Shown: one piece after another, positions 8,238 to 17,012 of the stretch | Numbering within the stretch: position 1 is the first letter of the stretch | Layout: each line of letters opens with the position of its first letter | Source: Nodosilinea sp. PGN35 | GTDB lineage: Bacteria > Cyanobacteriota > Cyanobacteriia > Phormidesmidales > Phormidesmidaceae | Assembly: GCF_029109325.1 (NCBI RefSeq) | Contig: NZ_JAQKQJ010000015.1 | Coordinates: 402,133-466,132, forward strand | Length of the DNA stretch: 64,000 bases | Direction of reading: 5' to 3' | The notes under the pieces: generated by a model | The model's input: the letters and a program-made list of their open reading frames with translations, nothing else | Databases searched by the model: none | What the model was told of the DNA's origin: nothing | Made by a program: the position numbers and the translations under genes

Positions 8238-9107
8238 TCACCCCTGACTCGTCTTCGGATCGAGCAGCGATCGCACATTTTCCCCCAGCCAGTCGAAGGC
8301 TTTCACTGACAGCAGCAGCAGCAGCCCCGGCATCACCCCCAGCCACCAGTAGCCGGTGGAGAGGTGGCGCATGGACTCGGCCAAAATAATGCCGATCGCG
8401 GGCAGGTGAGGCGACAGGCCAATGCCGATGAACGACAGCGCTGCCTCGTGCAGAATGGCGTGGGGAAACAGCAGAATCAGCCCCACCAGCAGCTGCGGAA
8501 TCACGTGGGGCACCATATGGTGGCGGGCAATCCACAGCGACGACTGGCCGAAGCGGCGGGACAGGTGCACGTAGTCGGAGCTGGTCACCTGCAAGACCTC
8601 GGCGCGAATTACTCGGGCCAGGCTGGTCCAGTGGGTCAGGGCCACGGCAATGATTACGCCCTGGGTACCGCCGCCCACCGCAAAGGCGATCAAAATCAGC
8701 AGCACCAGGTGGGGCAGGCTGAAGAACACATCGACAATCCAGGTGATCACGGCATCGACCCAGCCGCCCAGGGTGCCTGCGGCCAGGCCCAGGCCGGTGC
8801 CAATCAGGGAGCTGATCGCCGCCGCCAGCAGACCCACCCGCAGGCTCAGCGACATGCCGTGGAGCGATCGGCTGAGCATGTCTCGCCCCAGCCAGTCGGT
8901 GCCAAAGGGGTGGGCCAGCGACGGGGGCTGGTTGCGCTGAACCAGCACTGGGCTGAGGCCGCTGTCGCCCATTACCCAGGGGCTGACGATAATGGCCAGC
9001 AGGAACAGGGCGCAGAGGGCAATGCCCCAGAGGGTTTGCTGCCGCCGATTGCTGCGGCCCCGCTCCGGGGTCGCAGCCGGGGCTGAAGTCGGAGTGGTGA
9101 TCGTCAT
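8238..9107 (-). CDS. ABC transporter permease (DppC/NikC type)
   Basis: A 289-residue inner-membrane permease. It has the N-terminal segment after a polar head, HPFGTDWLGRDMLSR near residue 87 (a DppC-family hallmark), and the EAA-type coupling loop around residue 190 (VIRAEVLQVTSSDYVHLSRRFG). About six membrane segments are visible. It overlaps the upstream permease gene by four bases (ATGA), indicating coupled translation. The 130 bases between it and the next ATPase gene hold repeats. Confidence 0.9.
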   Translation of the reverse strand: MTITTPTSAPAATPERGRSNRRQQTLWGIALCALFLLAIIVSPWVMGDSGLSPVLVQRNQPPSLAHPFGTDWLGRDMLSRSLHGMSLSLRVGLLAAAISSLIGTGLGLAAGTLGGWVDAVITWIVDVFFSLPHLVLLILIAFAVGGGTQGVIIAVALTHWTSLARVIRAEVLQVTSSDYVHLSRRFGQSSLWIARHHMVPHVIPQLLVGLILLFPHAILHEAALSFIGIGLSPHLPAIGIILAESMRHLSTGYWWLGVMPGLLLLLSVKAFDWLGENVRSLLDPKTSQG

Positions 9108-10099
9108 GACCGCCAGCCTCCCAGGCGAATGCGCGGATCGACCAGGGGATAGGCCAGGTCGGCCAGAGTGTTGCCGGTGTAGACAAACAGAGCGCTAAAA
9201 AACACAATCCCCACCAGCAGCGGCACATCGCTGCGCAGCGCCGCCTGCACCGTGGCCGCCCCCAGACCGGGGTAGGCAAACACCTGCTCCACCAGCACTG
9301 AGCCGCCAAATAGCTCGCTCAGGGAGGCAAATTGCAGGGTCAGCGCCGGGAGAATAATGTTGCGCAGGCCGTGGTGCCGCACCACGCCCCCCAGGCTTTC
9401 CCCCTGGGCGCGGGCAAACAGCACGTAGTCGCTATTCAAAACATCGATCAGCTTTTGGCGGGTGTGCAGGGCAATGTTGGCAATGCCGATAATGCTGAGG
9501 GTGATGGCGGGCAGCAGCAGGTGGTGCAGGTGCTGCCAGAGGGTCACATCCGCCGCCAGCACGCCGGGGGGCGCGGCGCAGCAGATCGGCGTCACCCGCA
9601 GCGACACCGAGAAGGTGATCAGCAGCAGCAGCGCCACCCAAAAGGTGGGGGATGAGGCCAGGGTGTAGGCGTAGAGGCGAATGATGCGATCGCACCAGCT
9701 GCCCGCTAGCGCCCCGGCCACAATCCCCAGCCCCAGCCCCAGCAGGCCCGAGAGCAGCCAGGCGATCGCCAGCAGATGCAACGACGCCTGAAACCGCGTG
9801 GCAATCACGCTGGACACCGGCTGATTAAACACCAGGGACGTGCCCCAGTTGCCCTGCATCAGCTGCCCCAGCCAGTCCCAAAACCGCACAATCATCGGCT
9901 GATCTAGCCCCCAGCGCTCGGCAATCAGCTGCCGCTGCTCGGGGCTGATCTGCATCATGTCGGCCCCAATGTAGGCCTGCACCGGGTCAATGGGCGAGAG
10001 GCTGAGCAGCACAAAGGTAAACACCGCCACCGCCAGCAGCAGCAACCCCAGCCGCAGCAGCTTTCGCAGAGCGAAGGTGAGCAGGGGCCTCAGTTGCAT
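9104..10099 (-). CDS. ABC transporter permease (DppB/NikB type)
   Basis: A 331-residue permease starting MQLRPLLTFALRKLL at the ATG at 10097-10099. The first membrane segment (residues 12-35) leads into SPIDPVQAYIG, the usual DppB-family periplasmic start. The coupling loop near residue 220 reads RQKLIDVLNSDYVLFARAQG. It overlaps the substrate-binding protein gene by 10 bases at its start and the next permease by ATGA at its end. It forms the membrane channel together with the DppC-like subunit. Confidence 0.9.
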   Translation of the reverse strand: MQLRPLLTFALRKLLRLGLLLLAVAVFTFVLLSLSPIDPVQAYIGADMMQISPEQRQLIAERWGLDQPMIVRFWDWLGQLMQGNWGTSLVFNQPVSSVIATRFQASLHLLAIAWLLSGLLGLGLGIVAGALAGSWCDRIIRLYAYTLASSPTFWVALLLLITFSVSLRVTPICCAAPPGVLAADVTLWQHLHHLLLPAITLSIIGIANIALHTRQKLIDVLNSDYVLFARAQGESLGGVVRHHGLRNIILPALTLQFASLSELFGGSVLVEQVFAYPGLGAATVQAALRSDVPLLVGIVFFSALFVYTGNTLADLAYPLVDPRIRLGGWRS

Positions 10100-11727
10100 G
10101 TCCAGGTCCACTCCGCAATGTTGGCGGTAATCGGCCAGCCGTGGCCGTGGGGTTCGACCTGGGGTTGGCCAATGTCCAGGCAGTCGCTGACAAAGTAGGT
10201 GTGGTCGAGGTTGACCAGCCAGGCCCAGGCGGCATCGCCCTGGGCGGTAAAGCCCTGGTTGCCGTCCCACTGGGCCGCCTGCCAAAAGGCGATCGCCTCC
10301 GCCTCCGACGGTGCCCCCATGGCCAGATCTAGCGTGGTGTCAATGGCCAAGTTGGCGTAGTAGCCAGCGTTGTAGAAATCCCCCTGGGCCGCCTGGCTGT
10401 GGTAAAGGTTGTACATCTCGGTCTGGTCGTGGCTGCCCCAGCCAAATAACACCACGTTGCTGTGCACCGCCGGGGTGATTTCATCCCAACTCTTGCCCTC
10501 TACATTGGCCTGAATGCCGATGGGCCTGAGCATTTCCGCCACCGATAGGGCCAGGGCCTGCCGGGTGCTGTCGGCAGCGGGGTAGAGCACGGTGAACTCA
10601 GCCTTGAGCCCATCTTTCTCCAAAATTCCATCGCCGTTGGTGTCGGCCCAGCCCCCCGCCGCCAAAATTTCCTCAGCGCGTTCTGGGTCGGCATCCTCAA
10701 TATTGGCCTCGGGCTCCTCCCAGGCCAGCCCGCTAACCGGGCCGTAGGCGGGCGAGCCGTAGCCTTCCAAAACGCCATCCACCAGCGCCTGCCGGTCAAC
10801 GGCAAAGTTCACCGCCTGCCGAATCGCCAGATCGGCGGTGACGTCGTTACCGATTGGGTCGCCGTTGGGGGTGGTGCGGCCCGTGGCCGGCTGGTAGGGA
10901 AACATCAGCCCCCGGTTGTCAACGCTGGCAACGTCGTACAGGGTCATGCCCTCAATGGTCTGCACCGCCAGCGACTGGGGCACGCTCGCCACCTGGGACT
11001 GGCCCGATCGCGCGGCGGCAAAGGCCCCATCTTCTTCCACAAACAAGAATACCAGTCGCCGAATCCCTGGCGCTTCCCCGTAGTAGTTGGGGTTGGCCTC
11101 GACGATTAGCTGCTGCCCCTCATCCCACTGCACCAGCTGGTAGGGTCCAGAGCCGATGGGGTTGCGGGCGTAGTCGGGGCCGTGGGCGTGCTCGGGCACA
11201 ATGCCCAGGGTAATCAGCCGATTCACAAAGGTGCTCTGGGGCTGCCGGAGCCGCAGCTCGACGGTGGTGTCGTCGATGGCAACGGCCTCCTCTAGCACCG
11301 TGACATCGGTCAGGCCACCGCTTTCGGCGGCTCTGTTAAAGGTGTAAGCCACATCTGCGGCGGTCAGCGGCTCCCCGTCGGAAAACACCGCGTCATCGCG
11401 AATCGCCACCGTCCAGGTCAGGCCATCTTCGCTGACGCTGTAGTCGGTGGCCAGGTCGTTGACGATGTTGAGGTTTTCGTCCCGTCGCAGCAGGGTGCTC
11501 TGAAACAGGGGCGATCCGTAGCGGCCCCAGCCCAGGGTGGGGTCGTAGCCGTCCTCGCTTTCGCCGCCTATGGTCAGCACAATCTGCTCGGCGGAACCGG
11601 GCTGGGCTGGGCTGGTTCCAGCGCCGCTGACCGATTCGGTTTGGCCACCACAGCCAACCAAAACCTGCCCCAGCAAGATGACCCCAAGCGATAGGGTAGG
11701 AAGCCTCAGTCTTCGTCGATTCATCAT
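10090..11727 (-). CDS. ABC transporter substrate-binding lipoprotein, family 5
   Basis: About 545 residues from the ATG pair at 11722-11727. A signal peptide ends in a lipobox (VLVGC, residues 19-23), so it is a lipid-anchored periplasmic binding protein. Family 5 (DppA/OppA/NikA) marks include DGLTWTVAIRDDAVFSDGEP near residue 100 and GSGPYQL near 190. Residues near the end read EPHGHGWP, with two His that could contact a metal or the ligand. The substrate (peptide, nickel or metallophore) cannot be decided from sequence. It is the first gene of the importer operon. Confidence 0.85.
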   Translation of the reverse strand: MMNRRRLRLPTLSLGVILLGQVLVGCGGQTESVSGAGTSPAQPGSAEQIVLTIGGESEDGYDPTLGWGRYGSPLFQSTLLRRDENLNIVNDLATDYSVSEDGLTWTVAIRDDAVFSDGEPLTAADVAYTFNRAAESGGLTDVTVLEEAVAIDDTTVELRLRQPQSTFVNRLITLGIVPEHAHGPDYARNPIGSGPYQLVQWDEGQQLIVEANPNYYGEAPGIRRLVFLFVEEDGAFAAARSGQSQVASVPQSLAVQTIEGMTLYDVASVDNRGLMFPYQPATGRTTPNGDPIGNDVTADLAIRQAVNFAVDRQALVDGVLEGYGSPAYGPVSGLAWEEPEANIEDADPERAEEILAAGGWADTNGDGILEKDGLKAEFTVLYPAADSTRQALALSVAEMLRPIGIQANVEGKSWDEITPAVHSNVVLFGWGSHDQTEMYNLYHSQAAQGDFYNAGYYANLAIDTTLDLAMGAPSEAEAIAFWQAAQWDGNQGFTAQGDAAWAWLVNLDHTYFVSDCLDIGQPQVEPHGHGWPITANIAEWTWTCN

Positions 11728-12329
11728 GGCCCACAATCCAGCAAGTAAATCCCCTCCCAGTCCAGCGGCGGGAGTTTCCCCACAGGTAAAACTAAAGATC
11801 CCGCGATGAATTTGAGAGGTAAGCACGTTTGCAGCACTTCAAGTCAGGAGGGTAACACTATCGCTTTAGCCAGAACAATCCGGGGGTGAGGGATAGCTTA
11901 AGGGAAGCCAGCATTTAACCCCCAGCTCAAGCAGCCCGATCAAGCAGCAGAAATCTGGCCACCGCCAGGGCCGTCTCAGCGCCGCTGCGCCGGAAGCCAG
12001 GGCCAATACTAAATCCTGTCTAACCAGCCCCGATTCAGCGGAGCAAACGGCGCAAAACCTCCGACTGGGCTACGCTAAGGCCCCTCCCGGCCGACGAATA
12101 GAGCATCGGGTCGTGATATTCGAATTCGGCACAAAGGCTGGCTATTCATCAGACAAAACTTCACAGAATCAAACTCAACATGAGCTGCGATTGAAGCAAA
12201 AATGTTTTGAAATTGTGCTAATCTCTAAAACATTGATTTTGCTACACCCTAGGTGCTGAATTGCAGGTGCCTGGCGATCGACGATTGGCACAGAGATTCG
12301 GTTAAAACCCCAGGATTAGGAGAACAGTC
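11728..12329. other. Divergent intergenic region
   Basis: About 600 bases between the importer operon (minus) and the Crp-like gene (plus). I see no coding sequence and no strong hairpin; the right third (12160-12260) is AT-rich and is the likely promoter zone. AGGAGAA at 12318-12324 is the ribosome site of the Crp-like gene. Confidence 0.4.
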
Positions 12330-12977
12330 ATGGTGAACCAGCTGGATAGTTTTGGGGCGGTGCCACAGGTTGTCTCGGCCAGACCATTACAGGGGCTCTC
12401 ACTGGAGCAGTTGCAGCGGTGGCCGATCGCTGACACAAGCGCCTTTGGGCGGCGCAGCTATCTGCCCGCTCGCCGCGATCGCCTCTGGTTGCTCAAGTCG
12501 GGTGCCGCACGCACGATTACCTACCAGGAGGACGGTACGGCGATCGCCCTGGGTTTGTGGAGCGCGGGAGACATTGTTGGTCAGGCCCTCTCCGACGCCA
12601 ACCCCTACCTGATTGAAGCTTTAACCGAGGTGGAGGCGGTTGCCATCGCCCTCAGCGACTGGCAGCCCCCGGTGGAGGTGGTCACCGGCTATCTCAAGCA
12701 CACCGAAGCGCTGATGGTGGTGCGCACCCACCGTCGAGCAGAAACCGCTCTGCTGGGGTTGTTGCAGTGGCTCGCCAACCGCTTTGGTTTGCAGATCGAT
12801 CGCGGCTGCCTGATCGACCTCAAAATTACCCACCAAGACCTGGCCGACTTCAGCGGTCTCAGCCGGGTGACGGTAACTCGCCTGCTGCGCCAGTTTGAGG
12901 ATCAGGGGCTGATCTATCGGCGATCGCGCCAGCTGATTTTGGCCGAGTCAAGCGACCACTGGCACTACGAAATTTAG
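12330..12977 (+). CDS. Crp/Fnr family regulator, candidate CysR
   Basis: A 215-residue Crp/Fnr protein: beta-roll region residues 35-115 (LLKSGAARTITYQEDG), dimer helix about 118-150, and helix-turn-helix at 168-192 (HQDLADFSGLSRVTVTRLL). A strong ribosome site precedes the ATG. In Synechococcus 7942 a Crp-family regulator of this size, CysR, belongs to the sulfate permease cluster. Here the gene lies 0.5 kb before a TauE-type permease and 2-3 kb from cysA/sbpA, so a role in sulfur-responsive control is a reasonable inference. It could instead act on the divergent peptide/nickel importer. Confidence 0.75.
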   Translation: MVNQLDSFGAVPQVVSARPLQGLSLEQLQRWPIADTSAFGRRSYLPARRDRLWLLKSGAARTITYQEDGTAIALGLWSAGDIVGQALSDANPYLIEALTEVEAVAIALSDWQPPVEVVTGYLKHTEALMVVRTHRRAETALLGLLQWLANRFGLQIDRGCLIDLKITHQDLADFSGLSRVTVTRLLRQFEDQGLIYRRSRQLILAESSDHWHYEI

Positions 12978-13519
12978 ATACTGGCAGCGCCCTGGCCTAG
13001 TACTCTAAGGCATAAGTCAGCCCACCATTCCTGACACCCGAGACCTGATGCCCTCCGCAACAGTGGCCATATTTCTGCCAGGCAGTACTAGAGCCATCGC
13101 CTCAGAAGGAGAACGTCCTCACGCTTCTGGCAATGGTCATACCAGCACCGCCGGGGGGCTGGTGGCGCTCCTGTTGAGCAAGTTAGGTAGCTCAGGTTTC
13201 GCTTTACCCATTGGCTGGCCGTCTGATACCGAATCTTAGCTGTATACCCCCGGTTTGTAGGGGCATTGCAGTGTCCCTACGGAATCGCTGCTTTAAATCG
13301 GAGTTTTCCAAGGCGGACTTGATATGAGCGCGCTCTTCCCCTAATCCACGGGCGGGCAGACCGCGATGTACATCACCCCAGTGAAACCCGTTATAAATCT
13401 CTGCGCCGCGTATGCTTAAAAGCTGAGCCGTCTTGTCTATACGGCGCACCGGCCCAAGGGCCAATACAGCCTAGAATGCTTTGGCCAGTCCCCTGACTCA
13501 CCTACCCCTCCCTTCCTCT
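12978..13519. other. Intergenic region with a degenerate palindrome
   Basis: About 540 bases without a convincing gene. At 13257-13280 is GTAGGGGCA, six bases, TGTCCCTAC, a weaker relative of the palindrome at 116-143. Small open frames exist on both strands but have no ribosome site and no recognisable content. Confidence 0.4.
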
Positions 13520-14338
13520 ATGAACGACATCCTCATCCTCTCCCTCGTGGGCATCGCAGCGGGCATTTTAGGCGGCGTGCTCGGCATTGGCGGCGGCACG
13601 ATCATGGTGCCGGTGATGGTGGCCCTGGGGCTGTCGGGGGTGGAGGCGGTGGGCACCAGCACCCTGGCGATTTTGGTGATTTCCCTGGTGGGCAGCCTGC
13701 AAAACTGGCGAATGGGCTTCCTCAAGGTAAAAAACCTGCTGCTGCTGGGGCTGCCAGCGGTGGTGACGGCCTTTGTGGGCACGCGGCTGGCGACGGCGTT
13801 TCCCGAGTATGTGTTGCTGGGGGTGTTTGGCCTGTTTTTGCTGCTGAATATCTACCTGGTGAATCTTAAAAAGCAGATTGTGCGCCGGGCTCAGCAGCGA
13901 GAAGTTTTGGTCCAACAGGGGTTGGGCGAACCGGCGGCCTCTGCAAAGGAGATTGACCCGGCCCTGGCCCGCACTGGCATTGGCGGACTGGCGGGCTTTT
14001 TAGCCGGGCTGTTTGGGGTGGGCGGCGGCGTGGTGATGGTGCCCTTGCAAATATTGCTGCTGCACGAAGATATCAAAACCGCGATTCAGACCAGCCTGGG
14101 GGCAATCGTGATCACGGGGCTGTCGGCTTTTACCTGGCACAGCCTGGCAGGCAATGTGCAGACGCTGACGGGAGTGATTTTAGGCCTAGGGGGTGTGGTG
14201 GGAGTACAGATTGGCACCCGCGCCCTGCCGCGTCTGCCCGATCGCATCGTCACGTTTCTCTTTTGCCTGCTGCTGGCGCTGCTGTCGGTCTATTTCTTCT
14301 ACAAGGCCTGGGGTAGCTACGTTACCGCCACGCCCTAA
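13520..14338 (+). CDS. TauE/SafE family sulfite/anion exporter
   Basis: A 272-residue inner-membrane protein with eight or so hydrophobic segments and two internally related halves, each beginning with the TauE motif: GILGGVLGIGGGTIMVP near residue 12 and GFLAGLFGVGGGVVMVP near 165. The family exports sulfite, sulfoacetate or related anions, or takes up sulfur compounds. I take the ATG at 13520. Its place between a CysR-like gene and the sulfate transporter suggests a role in sulfur metabolism. It ends convergent with cysA. Confidence 0.85.
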   Translation: MNDILILSLVGIAAGILGGVLGIGGGTIMVPVMVALGLSGVEAVGTSTLAILVISLVGSLQNWRMGFLKVKNLLLLGLPAVVTAFVGTRLATAFPEYVLLGVFGLFLLLNIYLVNLKKQIVRRAQQREVLVQQGLGEPAASAKEIDPALARTGIGGLAGFLAGLFGVGGGVVMVPLQILLLHEDIKTAIQTSLGAIVITGLSAFTWHSLAGNVQTLTGVILGLGGVVGVQIGTRALPRLPDRIVTFLFCLLLALLSVYFFYKAWGSYVTATP

Positions 14339-14380
14339 ATAACGGGACGGGTTAACGGGGTTGACGGTCTACGGTAAGCA

Positions 14381-14448
14381 GGGGGCAAGGTATACGGTCT
14401 ACGACTCGCCTTGAACCTGAAACCGTAAACCGTATACCCCACTGCCCC
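14381..14448. terminator. Inverted repeat between convergent genes, likely bidirectional terminator
   Basis: Long imperfect arms: GTATACGGTCTACG (from 14390) pairs with CGTAAACCGTATAC (14424-14437), extended by GGGGCAAG/CACTGCCCC. It lies between the TauE-type gene and cysA, which converge. Confidence 0.5.
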
Positions 14449-14471
14449 GTCATCTTTAGCTTGGCAGTCTA

Positions 14472-15506
14472 CTAGGCCACCGACGGCGAATAGCTGGGGG
14501 TGTCGGTAAAGCTGCGGATGAGCTTGGCGCGCAGGTACACCCTCTGGCCCTGCTGAATATCCAACGCCTTGTACTGCTCGCGGTTGATGTGGGCGGTTAC
14601 GGGTTGACCGTTGTCGAGGGTAAGCTCCAGGCGAATGGTCCAGCCCAGATGAATGATGTAGTTGATGGTAGCGGACAGGGTGCCGTCGGTGGGGGCGGCA
14701 AAAATCTCGATGTCGTGGGGCCGCAGGAACACCTGACTGGCGTGCTGGGGCACATCGCGGTGGTGAGCTTTCCAGGTGTCGTCGGGGGAGAGCACGTTGA
14801 CCGCACCGATGAAGCTCATCACAAAGGGGGTAGCGGGGTTTTCGTAGATTTCTTCCGGGGTGCCCACCTGCTCAATTTTGCCGTTGCTCATCACCACGAT
14901 TTCGTCGGCAATTTCCATCGCCTCTTCCTGGTCGTGGGTAACAAACACCGTGGTGACGTGGACGTCGTCGTGGAGATGGCGCAGCCAGTCGCGCAGATCT
15001 TTGCGCACCTTGGCATCGAGGGCACCGAAGGGCTCATCCAGCAGCAGCACCTGGGGCTCGATCGCCAGCGCCCGAGCCAGAGCCACTCGCTGGCGCTGCC
15101 CGCCGGAGAGCTGGGAGGGATAGCGATCGCCCAGATGGCTCAGCTGCACTAAATCCAGCAGGGTATCGACCCGGTTTTTGATCCGCTCTTGAGGCCACTT
15201 TTGCAGATCCAGGGCAAAAGCGATGTTTTTGCGCACCGTCAGGTGCTTAAAAAGGGCGTAGTGCTGAAACACAAAGCCAATCTGACGATCCTGCACCGAC
15301 CGATGGGTGGCGTCTTGGGCAGAGATGTAAATTCTACCGGTGTCGGCGCTCTCCAGCCCCGCGATCACCCGCAGCAGGGTGGACTTGCCCGACCCCGACG
15401 GCCCCAGCAGCGCCACTAGGGAACCACTTTTCACCTCTAGATTGATGGGCTCCAGGGCCTGAAAGTCCCCAAACCGCTTGGTTACGTTTTCGATTCTAAT
15501 TCCCAC
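14472..15506 (-). CDS. cysA: Sulfate/thiosulfate ABC transporter ATP-binding protein CysA
   Basis: A 344-residue ATPase. Walker A GPSGSGKST near residue 34, Q-loop VFQHYALF, signature LSGGQRQRVALARAL, Walker B VLLLDEPFGALD, switch His VTHDQEEAMEIAD. The C-terminal domain (residues 240-340, with FLRPHDIEI) is the CysA/MOI-type regulatory domain. Start is GTG at 15504-15506 with GGGAG nine bases upstream; the frame upstream has no family sequence. It is transcribed away from sbpA-cysT-cysW and should energise that importer. Confidence 0.93.
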   Translation of the reverse strand: MGIRIENVTKRFGDFQALEPINLEVKSGSLVALLGPSGSGKSTLLRVIAGLESADTGRIYISAQDATHRSVQDRQIGFVFQHYALFKHLTVRKNIAFALDLQKWPQERIKNRVDTLLDLVQLSHLGDRYPSQLSGGQRQRVALARALAIEPQVLLLDEPFGALDAKVRKDLRDWLRHLHDDVHVTTVFVTHDQEEAMEIADEIVVMSNGKIEQVGTPEEIYENPATPFVMSFIGAVNVLSPDDTWKAHHRDVPQHASQVFLRPHDIEIFAAPTDGTLSATINYIIHLGWTIRLELTLDNGQPVTAHINREQYKALDIQQGQRVYLRAKLIRSFTDTPSYSPSVA

Positions 15507-15666
15507 AGGTGTTCTCCCAGCGCGATTGGTACAGCTAAATTCGCCTGTCAAACAAAACTACCCCAGGCACACATCAAGTGCAAGCTTTTTGAGGCCGAGA
15601 TCTAAAATAAACTGCAAATTTGTGCAAACGAATTCAATTTCAATCGCGATTTTATTTGAGAATTTT

Positions 15667-15720
15667 ATGATACAGTCTGAAAGCAAACCTCGAAAACCCT
15701 ACCGGGATACCGGAGATTAA
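15667..15720 (+). CDS. Possible leader peptide of the sulfate transport operon
   Basis: A 17-codon frame (MIQSESKPRKPYRDTGD) ends 15 bases before the sbpA start codon. The stretch CCGG-gata-CCGG near its end can form a small hairpin close to the sbpA ribosome site, so translation of the leader could affect sbpA. The ribosome site of the peptide itself is weak. It may be chance, since the peptide is short and contains no Cys or Met run that would suggest classic attenuation. Confidence 0.3.
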   Translation: MIQSESKPRKPYRDTGD

Positions 15721-15735
15721 GGAGCGATACCCGTT

Positions 15736-16884
15736 ATGACGTCACCTCGTAAACCCCAGGGCCAGGGTGGCCAAAGCCAGCCCAGTATCCTGTCTCAGCT
15801 GCGCCGTGGTCTGGGGAGTAAAGCTGTTTCTCGGCGGTCGGCACTGCTGTTTGTAGCGGGGTTGAGCCTGTCTGGGGCGATCGCCGGCTGCGGTGGCGGT
15901 GGCAACCAGGCCACCACTGGCGAAGGTAACCAGGCTGCCGCGCCAGAGACCATCGACATCACCCTGGTCAGCTACGCTGTGACCGAAGCCGCCTACAGCA
16001 AAATCATTCCGCTGTTTGTGGAGAAATGGAAAGAAGAAACCGGCCAGACCGTGCGCTTTGACCAGAGCTACGGCGGCTCCGGCAGCCAGACCCGCGCCGT
16101 AATCGACGGCCTGGAGGCCGACGTGGTGGCCCTGGCCCTGGCGGCTGACACCCTACAAATTCAAGATGCCGGGCTGATTGAACCCGGCTGGGAAAGCGAA
16201 ACCCCAACCGGCGACGGCATTGTTCACAAATCGGTAGGGGTGATCGTCACCCGTGATGGCAACCCCAAAAACATTCAGGATTGGGCTGACCTCGCCCGCG
16301 ACGACGTTACCTTTGTCACCGCCAACCCCAAGACCTCCGGCGGTGCCCGCTGGAACTACCTGGCCCTGTGGGGTTCAATCTCGGAAACCGGCGGCACCGA
16401 CGAGGCGGCCCAGGAATTTGTCACCCAAGCCTTTGCCAACGTGCCGGTGCTGCCCAAGGACGCCCGCGAGGCCACGGACGTGTTCTTTACCCAAAATCAG
16501 GGAGATGCCCTGATCAACTACGAAAACGAGGTGATCCTGGCGGCCCAGCAGGGAAATACCCTGCCCTACGTAATTCCCCAGGACAATATCTCGATTGATA
16601 ACCCGGTGGCGGTAGTGGATTCCTACGTGGATCAGCGGGGTACCCGCGAAGTGGCCGAGGCGTTTGTGGCCTTTCTGTTTACCCCCGAGGCCCAGCGGGA
16701 GTTTGCCAAGGTGGGCTTTCGTCCGGTAGAAGAATCGGTGGCTGAGGAGTTTGCCGATGACTTCCCCGAGGTCAGCAACCTGTTCACCGTGGATGCCTTT
16801 GGCGGCTGGGGCGAGATTCGCTCTCAGCACTTCGCCGACGGCGGCATCTTTGATCAGATCCAGACTGCGATCGCCCGCCGCTAA
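15736..16884 (+). CDS. sbpA: Sulfate-binding lipoprotein SbpA
   Basis: A 382-residue periplasmic binding protein preceded by AAGGAG. The N-terminus is long, with SRRSALLFVAGLSL and a lipobox IAGC at about residue 52, so it is likely lipid-anchored. Family marks: ITLVSYAVTEAAYSKI near 75, QSYGGSGSQTRAVIDG near 108, and NPKTSGGARWNYLALWG near 210, which match Sbp/CysP-class sulfate-binding proteins. It delivers sulfate (or thiosulfate) to CysTWA. First full gene of the operon. Confidence 0.93.
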   Translation: MTSPRKPQGQGGQSQPSILSQLRRGLGSKAVSRRSALLFVAGLSLSGAIAGCGGGGNQATTGEGNQAAAPETIDITLVSYAVTEAAYSKIIPLFVEKWKEETGQTVRFDQSYGGSGSQTRAVIDGLEADVVALALAADTLQIQDAGLIEPGWESETPTGDGIVHKSVGVIVTRDGNPKNIQDWADLARDDVTFVTANPKTSGGARWNYLALWGSISETGGTDEAAQEFVTQAFANVPVLPKDAREATDVFFTQNQGDALINYENEVILAAQQGNTLPYVIPQDNISIDNPVAVVDSYVDQRGTREVAEAFVAFLFTPEAQREFAKVGFRPVEESVAEEFADDFPEVSNLFTVDAFGGWGEIRSQHFADGGIFDQIQTAIARR

Positions 16885-16896
16885 CAGAGGCTCAGG

Positions 16897-16923
16897 CCCC
16901 TCCTGGGAGGGGCAGGGGTGGGT
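16897..16923. repeat. 27-base dispersed repeat, copy 2
   Basis: Identical over 27 bases to 8149-8175. Located between sbpA and cysT, 13 bases after the sbpA stop. Confidence 0.8.
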
Positions 16924-17012
16924 CAGTCCCGACTCCGCCAGCCCACCCCGCCCGCCGGGCATTCCCCCAGAAGGGAGTCACTTTATTCTTGATTCTTGCT
17001 CTCCTTCAAACC

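Noticed and set aside
13204..13464. 86-codon minus-strand frame
   Set aside because: No ribosome site, odd composition, overlaps a dispersed palindrome.
15680..15735. Riboswitch before sbpA
   Set aside because: Only a 4-bp CCGG hairpin is visible; no conserved riboswitch core recognised.
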